This document shows, piece by piece, positions 7,121 to 14,673 of a stretch of 23,702 nt of DNA; within the stretch, counting starts at the first letter, position 1; the number at the start of each line of letters is the position of its first letter. Under the pieces are notes generated by a model. That model was given only the letters and a program-made list of their open reading frames with translations. It was not told where the DNA came from and searched no databases. Both the position numbers and the translations under genes were made by a program. The stretch lies in the NCBI GenBank assembly GCA_038199755.1, contig JBBPYR010000097.1, positions 1 to 23,702 of the forward strand, read 5' to 3'. This DNA is from JBBPYR01 sp038199755 (GTDB lineage Bacteria > Chloroflexota > Ktedonobacteria > Ktedonobacterales > Ktedonobacteraceae).

Positions 7121-7134
7121 GGGACCTTAGTCCC
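7121..7134. promoter_or_regulatory. DosR/NarL-like inverted repeat GGGAC-CTTA-GTCCC
   Basis: Perfect inverted repeat, one base away from the DosR core GGGACTWWAGTCCC. With the flanking T and A the pairing is 6 bp. It is the second such box in the window and lies between two divergent promoters. Confidence 0.4.
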
Positions 7135-7285
7135 ATCTACTCCTGTATAAGAGAGGATGCGTCCTCTGCCACAATCAGAAGTGAGTCGATTTTTTGTGAT
7201 TGATACGTGTAACTAATAGATACGTATTTGTCGTGTTATATACACTTGTTCATTTGAGTTGTCAAATGCGTCGATAAAAAGATAG

Positions 7286-7311
7286 ACACTAGTCATTAAC
7301 ACTAGTCATTA
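7286..7311. repeat. Tandem 13-bp direct repeat ACACTAGTCATTA upstream of otsA
   Basis: Two identical, adjacent copies (7286-7298, 7299-7311), then a partial third (ACACTA, from 7313). The second copy covers the expected -35 position relative to the extended -10 at 7324-7332. It is a candidate activator or sigma-factor site for otsA. Confidence 0.5.
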
Positions 7312-7323
7312 AACACTAATCTG

Positions 7324-7332
7324 TGCTATCAT
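7324..7332 (+). promoter_or_regulatory. Possible extended -10 of otsA (TGC-TATCAT)
   Basis: TGCTATCAT resembles an extended -10. No good -35 exists 17 bp upstream. That place is taken by the direct repeat. The leader to the otsA ATG would be about 165 nt. Confidence 0.35.
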
Positions 7333-7504
7333 ACTCCAAGGTGTCTTGTGTATCTCAGTAATAGACAAAGTAGTGTTTTCTCGTGTCAGACCGTGCCTTT
7401 GTGCCTTTTGTCCTTTGATAGGCGCGATGTTGCACCCGGAAGATTCCACGAAATCCACGGTCTAGAAACCAAGAATCAGGAGCACCTGTTAGAAAGGATA
7501 GATC

Positions 7505-9094
7505 ATGACCACGCGGATGACCACGCAGGCTCCCCCACCGCAGCTCATGCACGCCCACCGCTTAATTATTGCTTCCAACCGAGGTCCCGTCGAGTTTCAA
7601 CTTGGTCAAAATAACACCCTCAAGGCTCGACGTGGCGCAGGTGGCATGGTAACGGCTCTCATTGATGCGGGCAATCGCATGGAGGTCACCTGGGTTGCTA
7701 TGGCAATGACCGAAGGTGATCGTGTAGCTATTAAGGCGGCACAACAAGATGGTGGACTGCTACAATCACCTTTGCGGGGCCAGAAGATGAAGTTGCGTTA
7801 TGTTGCGATTTCAAAGGCGGCATATCGCAGGCATTATGAGAAGATTAGCAATCAGTTACTCTGGTTTTTGCAGCATTACCTGTATGACCCAACGCAGGAC
7901 TCGTCGACAAATCGTCAATTGCAAGAGGATTGGACGTTGGGTTATCAAGTGGCAAACCAAGCAATTGCAGATGCTATCTGTGCCGAGATTGAGCGTGAGA
8001 ACACGACGCCCATCGTAATGTTGCAGGATTACCACCTGTATCTCGCGCCTGGGATGATCCGTAAGGTACATCCAACGATCATCATGCAGCAATTTATTCA
8101 CATCCCCTGGCCCGATGTGCGCTGCTGGAACTTCCTACCGAGCAAAATTGCGCAAGACATTTACCGTGGCTTGGTTGGTAATGATATTATCGGTTTTCAG
8201 ACCGACCGCGACGCCCGCAACTTTCTGGAAGGGGCGCGTACTATGTTGGAAGGGGCGGTCGTTGACTTTGAAGAGGGGGTGGTTTGGTGGCAGGGACGGC
8301 GTACCGAGGCGCGTGCCTATCCAATTTCCATTTCTGTGACAGAGGAGCGACGTGTGGTGAACAGCGCGGCTGGTAAACGTGCCGCGCAGAAAATACAACC
8401 CCTGCTCAGTAAACACACCATCATGCGTGTAGATCGCCTTGAGCCTACCAAGAACATCTTACGTGGCTTCCAGGCATATGAACGTATGCTAGAAGAGCAT
8501 TCAGAGCTGCAAGGCAAGGTAACATTCCTGGCTTTTCTGGTGCCATCTCGCCAGACGTTAGCGATTTATCGTCGTCATAGTAGCGATGTGCTCAACTATA
8601 TTGACGAGATTAACCAACGCTTCGGCACGGAGGATTGGACGCCAATTCATCCCTTCAATGATAATGATCGCACACGAGCGTTAGCCGCAATGCAATACTA
8701 TGATGTATTGCTGGTAAATCCCATTATTGACGGCATGAATCTGGTCGCCAAAGAGGGGCCAGTTGTGAATCAGCGTGACGGATTACTAGTGCTTTCGCGC
8801 ACGGCTGGCGCATTCCAGCAACTGGCGAAGGGTTCTATACCCACCTCGCCCACAGATATTGATGAGACCGCCGATGCCTTATATCGTGCGATTACGATGC
8901 CTGCCAAGGAGCGGCGTGCGAAAGCTTTGCTGGCGCGGCAAGCGGTCGAGCGAAATGACTTAAACAAGTGGCTTACGCACCAGATAGAGGATATTAACGC
9001 CTTGATCGATCATGCCAGTGGACGTTCCGCGGTTTCCCCACTTGCTGAGCCGTCCACTGCACCCACTGAAGAAGTTCCCGCCAACGTAGGCTGA
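7505..9094 (+). CDS. otsA: Alpha,alpha-trehalose-phosphate synthase, GT20 family
   Basis: 529 aa, GT-B retaining glycosyltransferase that makes trehalose 6-phosphate from a nucleotide-glucose donor and glucose 6-phosphate, in the cytoplasm. Seen: IIASNRGPVEF (21-31), GAGGMVTAL (44-52), LQDYHLYLAP (173-182), FIHIPWPDVRCWNFLP (197-212), donor-phosphate residues R311 and K316 in VDRLEPTKNILRGF, and DGMNLVAKE (409-417). The form VDRLEPTKN, instead of VDRLDYSKG of E. coli, is like actinobacterial enzymes. The C-terminal ~35 residues are a Pro/Ser/Ala-rich tail outside the fold. ATG start with AAAGGA 6 nt before it. No trehalose-phosphatase (otsB) is next to it. Related glycosyltransferases with other acceptors are possible but less likely. 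Confidence 0.9.
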   Translation: MTTRMTTQAPPPQLMHAHRLIIASNRGPVEFQLGQNNTLKARRGAGGMVTALIDAGNRMEVTWVAMAMTEGDRVAIKAAQQDGGLLQSPLRGQKMKLRYVAISKAAYRRHYEKISNQLLWFLQHYLYDPTQDSSTNRQLQEDWTLGYQVANQAIADAICAEIERENTTPIVMLQDYHLYLAPGMIRKVHPTIIMQQFIHIPWPDVRCWNFLPSKIAQDIYRGLVGNDIIGFQTDRDARNFLEGARTMLEGAVVDFEEGVVWWQGRRTEARAYPISISVTEERRVVNSAAGKRAAQKIQPLLSKHTIMRVDRLEPTKNILRGFQAYERMLEEHSELQGKVTFLAFLVPSRQTLAIYRRHSSDVLNYIDEINQRFGTEDWTPIHPFNDNDRTRALAAMQYYDVLLVNPIIDGMNLVAKEGPVVNQRDGLLVLSRTAGAFQQLAKGSIPTSPTDIDETADALYRAITMPAKERRAKALLARQAVERNDLNKWLTHQIEDINALIDHASGRSAVSPLAEPSTAPTEEVPANVG

Positions 9095-9161
9095 GCCAAA
9101 AGAGGAAGAACAGCAGATGGCAACGATCGTTGCCATCTGCTGTTCTTCCTCTTTTGGCTCA
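9092..9161. terminator. 70-bp perfect palindrome between convergent otsA and radical SAM gene
   Basis: Perfect, spacer-free palindrome centred between 9126 and 9127 (CGA|TCG), with 35-bp arms. It begins with the otsA stop codon and ends one base before the stop codon of the radical SAM gene. AAAAGAGGAAG/CTTCCTCTTTT gives each strand a U-run late in the stem. It likely terminates both genes. Confidence 0.85.
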
Positions 9162-9162
9162 A

Positions 9163-10368
9163 TTATGCCTTGGTTGCAACCTTGTTGTTTTCGTCCATAC
9201 GAGCCTCATCCTTGGCATTGATGACAGGTAGAGAGCGTAGTTTCGCTGACTTACCGCGTTCGCTGCCCGACAGGCGCTCTGTGACGATATCTTTACCAAC
9301 TTCGAGAGCTACGCTGCTCAATGTGGGATAGTGGCAGAGCATGTTCGTGTATGAAACGTTTGCCAGAGGGCAGTAGCACTCGCCTGCTTTGATGCTGCGG
9401 CGCAATTCATCTGCCTTGGGTGTGGTCCAGGCGGAATGGAAATCGTAGTTATGATCGCGCAGGTTGCCGACCGACTCCGCACGAATGCAGCATGTCCAAA
9501 CATCGCCGTTAGGAGCGATTTGAGCTGAGGCAATACCTGCAAGACAGGGAATGATTTGTCGCTTCTCAACCAGTGTCTTCTTCACAATGTCATAATAGCG
9601 ATCACGGAAGGATTGGGTGATGCGGGAGACGCCAGTAAACTTCGCCTTGCTATTGTCTTCTTGCAACTTGTCGATGACTGGGCGATACTTATTGATAGAA
9701 GGTGTGATGCCCATACCAACGGTATCCAGTTCAACACGCTCTTCGGCGATCTCGCTGATAAAAGAGTCAGGTTTTAGCTCATTGTGTACAAAGTTATAAA
9801 TGTTATCAAACTCATCAACATTGAAATTTGAGATAACGGTATGGACGCCAAGCGTGAAGTTCTTGTAACGTGACTTCAAGGCCTTGAGGCCCGCATAGGT
9901 GCGCATGGCACGATCAAAGTTTCCCTTGACACCACGCACGATGTCATGTTTCTCGCCAACGCCATCAAGTGAAAGATTGATAATCACATCAGAGGTGGGG
10001 GCAGCTTGTAGCACACGTTCGATACGGCCAGGAATAATTTTATCCTGGATACCGTTGGTGGGGATATTGATGATGCCGGGGCGACAATGGCGGTATGCAG
10101 CTTCTACCATCTCTGGCAGGTCTTTGCGCAGCGTGGGTTCGCCTCCGCTGAAGGTAAACCAGAAAGCATCGCGGCCAATAGATTCAAAGGTTTTATTATA
10201 TTCTTCTATTGTAAAATCATCATTTGGGCGTTGCCAAACGTTGCAGGTTTTACAACGAGAGTTACAACGGTAGCTCACGCTGATGGTCAAATTGAGCGGA
10301 TTTGCAAGTGGTTTTCCGAGTGCATATGATGCCTGCATTTTCGCAACATTTGGTAAGATTTCAAGCAC
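9163..10368 (-). CDS. Radical SAM protein with SPASM-like C-terminal cluster domain
   Basis: 401 aa. The radical SAM cluster motif is CxxxCxxC at C35, C39 and C42, SGGEP at 73-77 contacts S-adenosylmethionine, and SLDGVGEKHD (133-142) is a typical barrel strand. A Cys-rich C-terminal region (C275, C293, C294, C331, C333, C345) with the APNGDVWTCC pattern indicates a SPASM-type auxiliary iron-sulphur domain. SPASM enzymes mature peptides, activate sulfatases or alter other substrates. Nothing nearby shows a substrate peptide, so the target is unknown. The start is the GTG at 10368: a strong GGGGAGGA lies 8-9 nt before it, whereas the longer reading frame has no ribosome site. The leader carries a duplicated structured element (10394-10506). 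Confidence 0.85.
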   Translation of the reverse strand: MLEILPNVAKMQASYALGKPLANPLNLTISVSYRCNSRCKTCNVWQRPNDDFTIEEYNKTFESIGRDAFWFTFSGGEPTLRKDLPEMVEAAYRHCRPGIINIPTNGIQDKIIPGRIERVLQAAPTSDVIINLSLDGVGEKHDIVRGVKGNFDRAMRTYAGLKALKSRYKNFTLGVHTVISNFNVDEFDNIYNFVHNELKPDSFISEIAEERVELDTVGMGITPSINKYRPVIDKLQEDNSKAKFTGVSRITQSFRDRYYDIVKKTLVEKRQIIPCLAGIASAQIAPNGDVWTCCIRAESVGNLRDHNYDFHSAWTTPKADELRRSIKAGECYCPLANVSYTNMLCHYPTLSSVALEVGKDIVTERLSGSERGKSAKLRSLPVINAKDEARMDENNKVATKA

Positions 10369-10373
10369 GTCTG

Positions 10374-10506
10374 TTTTCCTCCCCAGACAGTTACATACAG
10401 ACTGCCTGGGCGAAGCCAGGACAGACATTCGTTGGCAGTCCACATAACAAGTTGTTCATACAGACTGCGCGAGTCTTTCAGAAGCATAAGCTTCGTTGCC
10501 AGTCTG
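10374..10506 (-). promoter_or_regulatory. Structured 5' leader with a duplicated hairpin element (candidate cis-regulatory RNA)
   Basis: Two units, about 10394-10440 and 10457-10504, share CATACAGACTGC at one end (12 of 12) and TTCGTTGSCAGTC at the other (12 of 13), with a 63-64 nt period. Each can fold: GACTGCC (10400-10406) with GGCAGTC (10434-10440), and CAGACTG (10461-10467) with CAGTCTG (10500-10506) enclosing GAAGC-ATAA-GCTTC. The unit-1 and unit-2 strands can also cross-pair. GTCTG and CAGAC flank the ribosome site GGGGAGGA and could hold it in a loop. Confidence 0.45.
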
Positions 10507-10759
10507 AATAATGGGTCACTATAATAGGTAAAAGGTTTTATTTCTCTTTAATCACTATCGGTTAAATAAGAGAAAAATTGTATAGTTTAGGATAGGTGAT
10601 TGGTAACAATGGTTATATTGGCTAAGAATCTTGCCCAGATCATACGCCATCAATACTATTTCCTAAACTTCCACATTTTTATGCGTTAAAGAGAATATAC
10701 TATGTAGGAGCCACAAAAGCGATAACTACAGACAAGAGTACTACTTTTGGGAGATAACC
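10507..10759. promoter_or_regulatory. AT-rich divergent region between the radical SAM gene and the sigma-like gene
   Basis: No gene seen. Leftward, CTATTATAG (10521-10529 region) may be the -10 of the radical SAM leader, without a clear -35. Rightward, TTGCCC (10631-10636), a 17-bp spacer and TACTAT (10654-10659) form a plausible promoter for the sigma-like gene, and TATACT (10696-10701) is an alternative -10. Confidence 0.45.
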
Positions 10760-11506
10760 ATGATCGATTTGGGTGATGCGACCCTCGATGAGCGGTTACG
10801 TCGTCGGACGGCTGAAGGGCGGTATGAGATAAGCGAAGTTGAGCTTATTCTGAATATTCGGGCTTTACAGGCAGAAGGCAACGGGGAAGGCGTGCGTCGT
10901 CTCTCCGAGGTTTTGTTGGTACGTTGTGCTCCCGCGTTTCAGCGTCACTCGTACGGTCTACGCCATCGACCAGACCTACGCGAGGAGGCTATCGCAAATA
11001 TGGGCGTGCATTTGCTACAAGAGGCACGGAATCCCAATGAGATATTTATGACACAGAACTTTGTCCATTATCTGCGTTGCCTCTGTGTCGATGAATTTAA
11101 CCGCGTGCTGCGGCAAGAGGGCTTGTATTATCGCCGCGATGCCGAGGGGCGTCCTTCTGGTCGTCCCCAACACGTGCCACGGGCATTGATTGAGCCCCTG
11201 CGTCCCGCGCCTGCCGACGATGAGGGCATCACGGTCGGCGATGTGGCGGACCCGCACGATCAATATGAGCAGGTGCATGCCGAGGAAGAGAGTCAGCGTA
11301 TTCTGACCTATTTACATGACCAGTTAGACCGCAAAATAATGGTTCTGCGTGCCATCGAGGGCATGAAATGGGACGATATCGCGCTGCTGTGCAAGAAGAC
11401 CGAGCGCACTGTGCGCTTACGCTATGAGCGCTCACGAAGCTATCTGCGTGAATGTGTGAGTAAAGAACAGCATGCAGTCTATCATGCAGCCATGCGGCAA
11501 CCATAA
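10760..11506 (+). CDS. Sigma-70/ECF-like RNA polymerase sigma factor
   Basis: 248 aa. The N-terminal part (about 45-115; GVRRLSEVLLVRCAPAFQRHS, then LREEAIANMGVHLLQEA) has the helical pattern of sigma region 2. A linker with an acidic stretch (EGITVGDVADPHD) follows. The C-terminal helix-turn-helix (about 185-232; LTYLHDQLDRKIMVLRAIEGMKWDDIALLCKKTERTV) resembles region 4, including the 'W-x-x-IA' turn. The protein is longer than most ECF factors (about 180-200 aa) and divergent. ATG start with GGGAG 6 nt before it. The next gene, an XRE-type regulator, starts 22 nt downstream and is probably its operon partner. The family call is moderately sure. Confidence 0.7.
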   Translation: MIDLGDATLDERLRRRTAEGRYEISEVELILNIRALQAEGNGEGVRRLSEVLLVRCAPAFQRHSYGLRHRPDLREEAIANMGVHLLQEARNPNEIFMTQNFVHYLRCLCVDEFNRVLRQEGLYYRRDAEGRPSGRPQHVPRALIEPLRPAPADDEGITVGDVADPHDQYEQVHAEEESQRILTYLHDQLDRKIMVLRAIEGMKWDDIALLCKKTERTVRLRYERSRSYLRECVSKEQHAVYHAAMRQP

Positions 11507-11528
11507 AAATAAGAAAGGCGTGTAGAAG

Positions 11529-12131
11529 ATGGAAACAAAAAGTGCTGCACTACAGCAATTAAAAATGGCATGGTTGGCAGCGAAGGAGGCGGGGGATGCT
11601 CAAGCACAATTTCGTCTCCTGCACGATTACCCTGAATATCAAGCAGCTCTGATCGATTTTATTGCTGCCTATTCGGCTACCACAGCCCTTCCAGGCCAGG
11701 AGAACAGTGAAGATGGCACGCTCTCACCGATGACGCAGCGTGCTTTACAAACAGCCTTGGCGCGTGTGTTCCCAGCCCCTGTTACAGCGGCCAATCTGGG
11801 TGAACTGCGTAAACTGCGTGGCTTTGACAAAAGTGGTGTAGCCCGCGCACTGCGCCTCTCAGTAAGCGTCTGGCAAAAATTCGAGAGCGGCGGCATTCAA
11901 CTTGCCAGCTTGAGCGAAAGACAACTGGATCGCTTAGCGCGATTTTTTCAGGTCAGCGTGGAGCAATTTAGCACCCTCTTGAGCAGCAGCCAGCCTTCGC
12001 TTGCACCCACGATGTATCGCCGCACTCCCCAGGCGGCTCGCAAGAGCAAGTCTAAGCAGGCGGAGAACTTCGCCGATGCCATCGCCCATAGCGATATGTC
12101 CAAAGAGGACAGGAAATTCTGGTTAGAATAA
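11529..12131 (+). CDS. XRE-like helix-turn-helix protein, operon partner of the sigma-like factor
   Basis: 200 aa. The N-terminus is helical (QQLKMAWLAAKEAGDAQAQFRLL). A Cro/C1-type helix-turn-helix lies at about 88-150: LGELRKLRGFDKSGVARALRLSVSVWQKFESGGI, then LDRLARFFQVSVEQF. The C-terminal ~45 residues are basic and polar. There is no membrane segment. It may control the sigma-like factor encoded 22 nt upstream, as an antagonist or co-regulator, but no anti-sigma domain is visible. The last 16 coding bases are part of an inverted repeat also shared with the end of the convergent GH1 gene. Confidence 0.72.
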   Translation: METKSAALQQLKMAWLAAKEAGDAQAQFRLLHDYPEYQAALIDFIAAYSATTALPGQENSEDGTLSPMTQRALQTALARVFPAPVTAANLGELRKLRGFDKSGVARALRLSVSVWQKFESGGIQLASLSERQLDRLARFFQVSVEQFSTLLSSSQPSLAPTMYRRTPQAARKSKSKQAENFADAIAHSDMSKEDRKFWLE

Positions 12132-12190
12132 AGAGCTAGCCCCGGCTAGTCTTCGACTTGACAGGGCTAGCTCTTTATTCTAACCAGAAT
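12116..12190. terminator. Inverted repeat covering the 3' ends of both convergent genes
   Basis: Perfect 27-bp arms at 12116-12142 and 12164-12190 with a 21-nt loop. The left arm contains the last codons and stop of the XRE gene. The right arm contains the last codons and stop of the GH1 gene in a different frame. AAAGAGCTAGCCC and its complement give a stem with a following U-run (CTCTTTATT). Bidirectional terminator. Confidence 0.8.
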
Positions 12191-13586
12191 GGGCTTGCTG
12201 ATGGCTTGTGATGAGGTCAGCATACCAGAGGGCACTATCTTTCCAGATGCGGCGTTGGGTAGGATAATCGACATAGACAATGCCAAAACGCTTGCTATAG
12301 CCTTCGGCCCACTCGAAATTATCGAGCAATGACCACACGAAGTAGCCCTTGATGGGCACTCCTTGCGCTATCGCTTCCGCAATGGCTGACAAGTAGTCGT
12401 GCAAATAGGCGATGCGCTGTGGGTCATGAACTTCATCGTTGTTCGTATGCAACTGGTCCGTAAAAGCTGCCCCATTCTCGGTGATGTAGAGCGCGGGGAG
12501 CGCATAGTCGCGTTGTAAGTTCACCAGCACATCAAACAGTGCTTGCGGATGCACTTCCCAGCCCATGTCAGTATAGGTGGCACCGGGAATACGCTCGACG
12601 AGAGTGAGCTCATCGGGTGGCGTGTTCGCTTCACGGCCACGCACAACGCTGCGCGAATAGTTATTGACACCCAGGAAATCAAGCGGAGCAGAGATCAACG
12701 CCATATCCCCATCCTGAATAGGCGGTGGCGTCAACCCCATGTTGCTAAACATGTCTTGTGGATAACTGCCACGGAAAAGAGGGTCAAGGAACCAACGATG
12801 GGAGAAGGTGTGAGCGCGTTCTACATCCTGTAGCGTCTCAGGGCTATCATCGGCAGGGTAGGCAGGGGTGAAGTTGAGGCTGATGCCCACCTGAGCTTCC
12901 GCGTTCATATGGGTACGGATGCGTGGCAGAGCGAGACCATGCGCCAATAAGACATGATGCCCGGCAGCTATTGCCGCCTGGCGGTCTTTGATACCGGGAG
13001 CATGGATGCCGATGCCATAGCCGAGATACGCAATACACCACGGCTCGTTCTGGGTAATCCAGCCTGCGACACGATCACCCAGACGTTTGACGACAAGTTC
13101 AGCGTAGTCCGCGAAGGCATAGGCGGTATCGCGTGCAACCCACCCCCCAGCATCTTGCAGCGTTTGTGGCAGATCCCAATGATAGAGGGTCGCAAAGGGT
13201 TTGATGCCTTTTGCTAGCAGAGCATCAACGAGGCGATCATAAAAGTCCATGCCCGCAACATTGACTGCACCACGTCCCTTGGGCAGAATGCGTGGCCATG
13301 CTATGGAAAAGCGATAACCACCCAATCCTATGCGCGCCATCAGCTCTATATCGTCCTGAAAAAGATGGTAATGATTTGTCGCAATATCGCCGTTTTCTCC
13401 CTGATAGATCTTGCCGGGGGTGGCGGCGAAGGTGTCCCAGATGGAGGGTTCGCGTCCGTCCTCGTGTACTGCCCCTTCAACCTGATAAGAGGCGGTTGCG
13501 GCCCCCCACAAAAAGTTTGCAGGGAAGGCAGTTGCCAGCGCAGTACTGGTCATTGATTGCGTTTGTATATCATTTGTGATGCTCAT
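12180..13586 (-). CDS. Glycoside hydrolase family 1 beta-glucosidase
   Basis: 468 aa, retaining beta-glycosidase with a (beta/alpha)8 barrel, predicted cytoplasmic as no signal peptide is present. Seen: FLWGAATASYQVEG (25-38), acid/base E181 in TQNEPW, YRFSIAWPRI, HWDLP (136-140) and nucleophile E370 in YITENGA. The C-terminal WSLLDNFEWAEGYSKRFGI holds the usual substrate-binding Trp and Glu. The length is typical. The ATG at 13586 has AGGAG 5 nt upstream. It is the last gene of the transporter operon, 46 nt after the second ATPase gene, which suggests it cleaves the imported beta-glucosides or cello-oligosaccharides. 6-phospho-beta-glucosidase activity is unlikely since no PTS is present. 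Confidence 0.93.
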   Translation of the reverse strand: MSITNDIQTQSMTSTALATAFPANFLWGAATASYQVEGAVHEDGREPSIWDTFAATPGKIYQGENGDIATNHYHLFQDDIELMARIGLGGYRFSIAWPRILPKGRGAVNVAGMDFYDRLVDALLAKGIKPFATLYHWDLPQTLQDAGGWVARDTAYAFADYAELVVKRLGDRVAGWITQNEPWCIAYLGYGIGIHAPGIKDRQAAIAAGHHVLLAHGLALPRIRTHMNAEAQVGISLNFTPAYPADDSPETLQDVERAHTFSHRWFLDPLFRGSYPQDMFSNMGLTPPPIQDGDMALISAPLDFLGVNNYSRSVVRGREANTPPDELTLVERIPGATYTDMGWEVHPQALFDVLVNLQRDYALPALYITENGAAFTDQLHTNNDEVHDPQRIAYLHDYLSAIAEAIAQGVPIKGYFVWSLLDNFEWAEGYSKRFGIVYVDYPTQRRIWKDSALWYADLITSHQQAHSG

Positions 13587-13632
13587 GCATGCTCCTAGAT
13601 ACTAGTGAGTGGAATAGAGAAGTATGCGGTCT

Positions 13633-14655
13633 CTACACCTTTTCGTAGAGGAAACAATTGGTCCAATGGCCGCCACCCAACTCGGTGCGTTGGGGAAAGC
13701 GTTCCTTACATACAGGCATGGCGTGAGGGCAGCGCGGATGAAAGCGACAACCCGTCGGTGGGTTGATGAGGCTAGGTATTTCGCCACGTGCCGTCAGGGT
13801 TGGAACACTTTTGCCCTCGGAGCGCATGCGGTCAGGGTCTGGCGCGGCAGAGAGCAGCAGTTGTGTATAAGGATGCTTGGGTTGTTGGATGACCTCATCA
13901 CTGGGGCCACCCTCCACCATTTGTCCAGCATACATGACGAGTGTATCCTCGGCGAAGTAACGGGCACTGGCGATATCGTGCGTGATGAAGAGGAGGGCTA
14001 AGCGTTCCTCATCCTTCAAGCGCAGGAGCAGGTTGAGCACATCCAGGCGTATCGAGACATCCAGCATAGAGACTGGCTCGTCGGCTAATAATATCTCCGG
14101 TTTTGCCGCGAGTGCGCGCGCGATGGCAACACGTTGCCGTTGTCCACCGCTCAACTGGTGCGGATACTTCTCGATGAATTGTGCGGCTGGACTGAGACTG
14201 ACGCGATTGAGCAGGGCCAGTATCTGCTCCGTCTCCTCTTCCTGCGTTTTGACGTGCCCATGCACACGTAACGGGCGGCTGAGGTGATAGCGCACATTGT
14301 GTACCGGATTGAGCGAGGCGAATGGGTCCTGGAAGACTAACTGCACATGGCGGCGATAGGCACGCAAGGCGGCACCGCCTTGCAGCTTGATTGGTTCGCC
14401 GCGAAAGCGCATCACGCCAGCGGTAGGATCGTAGATACGGGCTAACATACGTGCGACCGTTGTTTTGCCGCTGCCACTTTCACCCACGAGCGCGGTGACA
14501 TGACCAGGGTAAAGGGTGATAGAAGCATCTTCAACGGCGTGAACGGCACGTTTAGGACCAAAGATATTCGCTTGGCGTAGTGGGAAGAGTTTTTGTATGT
14601 GCTCTGCCTCAAGAATGGGTTTGCCATAGTCCTGTGCTGTTGGTGTGACACTCAT
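13633..14655 (-). CDS. ABC transporter ATPase, OppF/DppF type
   Basis: 340 aa. Walker A GESGSGKT (58-65), Q-loop VFQDPFASLNP, signature LSGGQRQR, Walker B ILLADEP and switch His in FITHD are all intact. The C-terminus has the oligopeptide-transporter (oligo_HPY) extension with GCRFHPRCPHAMPVC and a final Cys. In some family members these cysteines bind an iron-sulphur cluster. It pairs with the OppD-type ATPase 18 nt upstream to power import. Start ATG at 14655 with AGAGGA 7 nt before it. Although the family is named for peptides, the linked GH1 gene suggests an oligosaccharide substrate. Confidence 0.92.
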   Translation of the reverse strand: MSVTPTAQDYGKPILEAEHIQKLFPLRQANIFGPKRAVHAVEDASITLYPGHVTALVGESGSGKTTVARMLARIYDPTAGVMRFRGEPIKLQGGAALRAYRRHVQLVFQDPFASLNPVHNVRYHLSRPLRVHGHVKTQEEETEQILALLNRVSLSPAAQFIEKYPHQLSGGQRQRVAIARALAAKPEILLADEPVSMLDVSIRLDVLNLLLRLKDEERLALLFITHDIASARYFAEDTLVMYAGQMVEGGPSDEVIQQPKHPYTQLLLSAAPDPDRMRSEGKSVPTLTARGEIPSLINPPTGCRFHPRCPHAMPVCKERFPQRTELGGGHWTNCFLYEKV

Positions 14656-14673
14656 TGGCTATTCCTCTCTAAG

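Larger units (their letters stand above)
6888..7504. promoter_or_regulatory. 617-bp divergent regulatory region between the hisC operon and otsA
   Basis: I see no gene here. It holds a leftward promoter (6955-6983), a 9-bp inverted repeat AACCAAAAC/GTTTTGGTT (7084-7092/7105-7113), a DosR-like box (7121-7134), the inverted repeat AGAGGA-TGCG-TCCTCT (7152-7167), a 13-bp direct repeat (7286-7311) and a possible rightward extended -10 (7324-7332). The density of inverted repeats suggests several regulators. Confidence 0.6.

Noticed and set aside
7348..7614. 88-aa frame overlapping the otsA start
   Set aside because: It runs into otsA in another frame and lacks a ribosome site. The otsA start is well supported.
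10394..10504. Two-copy repeat considered as a CRISPR remnant
   Set aside because: Only two units with self-pairing arms and no equal-length unique spacers or cas genes. A leader RNA explains it better.
13624..14001. 125-aa frame opposite the OppF-type ATPase
   Set aside because: Antisense to a gene with all ATPase motifs. No independent support.
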